The position numbers were made by a program, and so were the translations under genes. Positions 39,097 to 41,232 of a DNA stretch of 41,232 nucleotides are shown piece after piece; position 1 is the stretch's first letter, and each line of letters starts with the position of its first letter. Origin of the DNA: Acidimicrobiaceae bacterium (GTDB lineage: Bacteria; Actinomycetota; Acidimicrobiia; Acidimicrobiales; RAAP-2); NCBI GenBank assembly GCA_027314705.1, contig DAHVAJ010000009.1, forward strand, positions 1 through 41,232, read 5' to 3'. The notes under the pieces are model-generated. The model was not told the origin of the DNA. It made no database searches and saw nothing but the letters and a program-made list of their open reading frames with translations.

Positions 39097-40500
39097 ATGG
39101 ACTTCCGGAACGCATCGGTGGTGGAGCTGGCCGCGCAGGTGCGTCGGGGAGAGGTGTCGTCCGGCGAACTGGTCGAGCATGCGCTCTCCCGGATCGACGC
39201 CCTCAACCCCACGATCAACGCCTTCGTGGCCGTGGACGGGGCCCGGGCCCGGGCCGCGGCCGCGGTCGTCGACGCCCGGGTGGCAGCGGGGGAGGACCCG
39301 GGTCCCCTGGCCGGGATCCCCCTGGCCGTGAAGGACCTCGAGGACGCGGCAGGGTTCGTCACCACGCACGGCTCCGTGGCGTACGCCCAGCGGCCGCCGG
39401 CGGCCCGGGATTCGGCCCTGGTGGCCCGGCTCGTGGCCGCCGGCTGCGTGGTGGTGGGCAAGACCAACACCCCAGAGCTCGGGTGGAAGGCCGACACCGA
39501 CAACGCCCTGTTCGGACCGACCCGGAACCCGTGGAACGTCGACCACACGCCGGGCGGGTCCTCGGGCGGGAGCGCGGCGGCCATCGCCTCCGGCATGGTG
39601 CCGTTGGCCACGGGCTCCGACGGAGGCGGATCGCTGCGCATCCCGTCGTCGTGCTGCGGACTGACGGCGGTCAAGCCCTCGCTCGGCCGGGTGCCCTCGG
39701 GCGGACCGGTGCCACCCGACTGGCAGGACCTGTCGACCAAAGGTCCCATGGCCCGGCGCGCGGCCGACATCGCGGCCGCGCTCGAGGTCGTGGTGGGACC
39801 GGAGCCGACCGACCTGCGCTCGCTGCCCCGGCCGGAGGCGTCGTGGCTCTCGGTGCTCGACGATCCGAGGCCCCCGCAGAAGGTCGCCTGGTCACCGACG
39901 CTCGGCTACGCCGAGATCGACGAGGAGGTGCTGGCGGCGTGCCGCCGTGCCGTCGACGTGCTGGCCGACCTCGGCGCCGAGGTGGTCGAAGTGGACACCG
40001 TCTTCGACGAGGACCCGGTCGACCAGTGGCTGCTCCTCTCGGGGGCGTACAACCTGCGCACGCACGCCGCCGTGCGCGACACGCCGGCCTGGGAGCGGGT
40101 CGATCCGGTTCTCCGCATGGTCATCGAGGGAGCCGCCGACACCAGTGTCCTCGACCTCGTCCGGGCCGAGGACGCAGGTCACCTGCTCAACCTCCGCCTG
40201 GTGGAACTGTTCCACGAGCACCGACTGCTCGTGACGCCGACGATGGCCGCCGTGCCGCCACCTCGGTCGCTCGAGGGCCAGGGACTCATCAACGGGACAC
40301 CCGACATCAACTGGGTCAAGATGACCTACCCGTTCAACCTGACCCGCTCCCCGGCCGCTTCGGTCTGTGTCGGACGCTCGTCGGCCGGGCTTCCCATCGG
40401 GCTCCAGCTCATCGGCCCGCAGCACGGCGATCTCGTCGTGCTGCGGTCGGCCGCCGCCCTCGAGGCCGCGCTCGGGTTCGACGAGGTGGCGCCGGTGTGA
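39097..40500 (+). CDS. amidase signature family enzyme
   Basis: 467 residues. Lys79 (PLAVKD), cis-Ser155 in GGSSGGS (153-159) and nucleophile Ser179 in GSDGGGS form the Ser-cisSer-Lys triad, the 24-residue Ser-Ser gap being the family standard. It hydrolyses an amide; the substrate could be an aryl or alkyl amide. It is not evidently GatA, since no gatB/gatC is adjacent. It stands alone, with a -10 box 6 nt upstream and a terminator hairpin after it. Confidence 0.92.
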   Translation: MDFRNASVVELAAQVRRGEVSSGELVEHALSRIDALNPTINAFVAVDGARARAAAAVVDARVAAGEDPGPLAGIPLAVKDLEDAAGFVTTHGSVAYAQRPPAARDSALVARLVAAGCVVVGKTNTPELGWKADTDNALFGPTRNPWNVDHTPGGSSGGSAAAIASGMVPLATGSDGGGSLRIPSSCCGLTAVKPSLGRVPSGGPVPPDWQDLSTKGPMARRAADIAAALEVVVGPEPTDLRSLPRPEASWLSVLDDPRPPQKVAWSPTLGYAEIDEEVLAACRRAVDVLADLGAEVVEVDTVFDEDPVDQWLLLSGAYNLRTHAAVRDTPAWERVDPVLRMVIEGAADTSVLDLVRAEDAGHLLNLRLVELFHEHRLLVTPTMAAVPPPRSLEGQGLINGTPDINWVKMTYPFNLTRSPAASVCVGRSSAGLPIGLQLIGPQHGDLVVLRSAAALEAALGFDEVAPV

Positions 40501-40502
40501 GG

Positions 40503-40547
40503 GCCGGCCCGGGGTGCGTGTCCCGAGGCGCCCTCCCCCGGGCCGGC
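40503..40547 (+). terminator. terminator hairpin after the amidase gene
   Basis: Perfect 12-bp stem GCCGGCCCGGGG (40503-40514) with CCCCGGGCCGGC (40536-40547), 21-nt loop, no T-tract. Confidence 0.6.
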
Positions 40548-40604
40548 GGACCGGTCCGGCTAGCATGACGATCTGGTCGGTCGTGGCGTCGTGCCGTGAC
40601 CTGC

Positions 40605-40681
40605 GGGCGCTTAGCTCAGTTGGTTAGAGCGCAGCCTTCACACGGCTGAGGTCGGAGGTTCGAGTCCTCTAGCGCCCACCA
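40605..40681 (+). tRNA. tRNA-Val (anticodon CAC)
   Basis: Acceptor stem GGGCGCT/AGCGCCC (40605-40611, 40671-40677), D arm GCTC/GAGC, anticodon stem CAGCC/GGCTG with loop TTCACAC (anticodon CAC, reads GUG), T arm GGAGG-TTCGAGT-CCTCT, discriminator A and an encoded CCA (40679-40681). Standard cloverleaf of 77 nt. TAGCAT at 40561-40566 may be its -10. Confidence 0.95.
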
Positions 40682-41172
40682 TCGTCTTCTGGGAGAGAGG
40701 GGCCCGGACCGCGAAACGGGCCAAAAGCGACGCGCGCCGGGCCGGCAGGGGCCGCCAAGGCCCGAACCCCGGACCCCGGCCCGCCGAGGCCAGAGGCCAG
40801 AGCCGCCGAGGCCAGAGGCCGGAGCCGCCGAGCCCCCCGACCGCACCGCCGGCCAGCCCCACCCGAGAGCGGGGAAAGGGGGGCGAGACGGCGGGGGCCT
40901 TGCGGGAGGAGCCCACCGGTGCCGGTGCCAGGTGGGCGCCGAAGGACCCGGAACCTGGCCGTGTACAGGTCAGGCTGTCTGATCAACGGGGTCCGATCTG
41001 AGACAGGAGCCCAGTGCGGTAGCGCCGCACACGCGGACCTGCGCGGGGCAGACCGAGTGGGGACCCAACGCGATCGATTCATGGACAGGACCACCTGACC
41101 GGGTCCCCGTGAGCTGATCCACCTGTTGTGCGAGTCCGAGCCCCACGATGTGGGGATGGAGGACACGACAGC
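40682..41172. other. non-coding region between tRNA-Val and a transposase, with short repeats
   Basis: About 490 bp. Frames here read through the tRNA and are Gly/Pro/Arg-rich, so no gene is called. It contains 22-bp tandem repeats (40781-40832), GGGGACCC/GGGTCCCC (41059-41066 with 41101-41108) and CCCCAC-gat-GTGGGG (41141-41155) just before the transposase ribosome region. The insertion-sequence end probably lies somewhere in 40950-41110, but I cannot fix it without the other end. Confidence 0.5.
40781..40832. repeat. 22-bp tandem repeat, 2.4 copies
   Basis: Units at 40781-40802 and 40803-40824 (CCGCCGAGGCCAGAGGCC plus A/G-GAG), then CCGCCGAG (40825-40832). One mismatch between the full units. 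Confidence 0.75.
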
Positions 41173-41232
41173 ATGAAGCGCAGACGGCACACGCCCGAGC
41201 AGATCATCCGCAAGCTGGCCGAGGGCGAGAAG
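41173..41232 (+). CDS. IS3-family transposase, OrfA N-terminus (partial)
   Basis: The 20 visible codons give MKRRRHTPEQIIRKLAEGEK, the start of the helix-turn-helix OrfA of IS3-type elements (R-R-R-x-(T/S)-P-E-Q-I-(I/V)-R-K-L). OrfA normally yields an OrfAB transposase by frameshift. The rest is beyond the window. A weak GGAGG lies 12 nt upstream of the ATG. Confidence 0.85.
   Translation, partial: MKRRRHTPEQIIRKLAEGEK
41173..41232 (+). mobile_element. left part of an IS3-family insertion sequence (boundary unknown)
   Basis: Only the 5' end of the transposase gene is seen. The element may begin within the preceding 200 bp; no terminal repeat can be verified from one end. Confidence 0.55.

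Noticed and set aside
40616-41190. Minus-strand frames across tRNA-Val (ending like MVGARGLEPPTSAV)
   Set aside because: These arise from reading the tRNA and its flank backwards, a well-known annotation artefact; composition is Gly/Pro/Arg-rich.
1-41232. CRISPR arrays or prophage
   Set aside because: No regularly spaced direct repeats with unique spacers and no phage structural or integrase genes were seen; the only periodic repeats are the coding 126-bp units and the 22-bp tandem repeat.

Overview
The window is very GC-rich chromosomal DNA, apparently from a high-GC actinobacterium and most likely a member of the Acidimicrobiia. Supporting signs are the repeated Y-W-(L/M/F)-V-x-x-D-G-G-x-F-A-F-G units of a secreted protein, paired F420-type LLM oxidoreductases, a MurT/GatD peptidoglycan amidation pair, a 6C-like actinobacterial small RNA, many GTG starts in GTGA/ATGA overlaps, and recurrent TANNNT -10 boxes 6-8 nt upstream of start codons (leaderless transcription). 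The lineage is inferred, not proven.

Layout. 1-1700: an accessory edge that looks less GC-rich, with a truncated Phd/YefM-type antitoxin behind a 31-bp near-perfect palindrome, an Imm5-like putative immunity protein and a small sulfotransferase. 1.9-8 kb: mostly single genes (small membrane proteins, a Tat-exported phosphoesterase/phospholipase C-like lipoprotein, a dienelactone hydrolase, a VOC protein, a PsiE-like membrane protein). 7.8-8.06 kb: a non-coding stretch with promoter, nested hairpins, a 10-residue micro-ORF and a terminal hairpin, probably a structured RNA not recognised here. 8.2-11 kb: an M50 intramembrane protease and, convergent to it, a secreted GH43-like protein with six 42-residue repeats.

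11-17 kb: a compact rightward run (VOC, CMD-fold protein, APH-like kinase, DUF7064/CrtC-like protein, thioesterase, LLM oxidoreductase, NhaA antiporter). 17-19.6 kb: peroxiredoxin, nitroreductase, second LLM oxidoreductase, hypothetical. 19.7-24.8 kb: MscL with an added zinc ribbon, a TetR/MFS pair with its own palindromic operator, a crotonase plus small zinc-knuckle protein, a YqgE/AlgH protein and a LysR regulator. 24.81-24.93 kb: a promoter-hairpin-hairpin unit matching the 6C small RNA architecture. 25-30.2 kb: a DUF2079 membrane protein, then a HAD-PlsC fusion, MurT and GatD (envelope lipid and peptidoglycan functions).

30.2-37.3 kb holds the most unusual system: a leftward operon of four genes, each overlapping the next by 4 nt: fatty acyl-CoA reductase fused to a SerB-type HAD domain, zinc alcohol dehydrogenase, a LarA-like (DUF2088, nickel-pincer) protein, and a PlsC acyltransferase. 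It is divergent from a TetR gene and shares with it one 16-bp palindrome. The gene content suggests synthesis of an unusual lipid involving acyl reduction, alcohol/carbonyl interconversion, hydroxy-acid chemistry and acyl transfer. 37.3-40.5 kb: a membrane protein, a two-domain VOC protein and an amidase. The window ends with tRNA-Val(CAC), about 490 bp of non-coding DNA with short repeats, and the first 20 codons of an IS3-type transposase.
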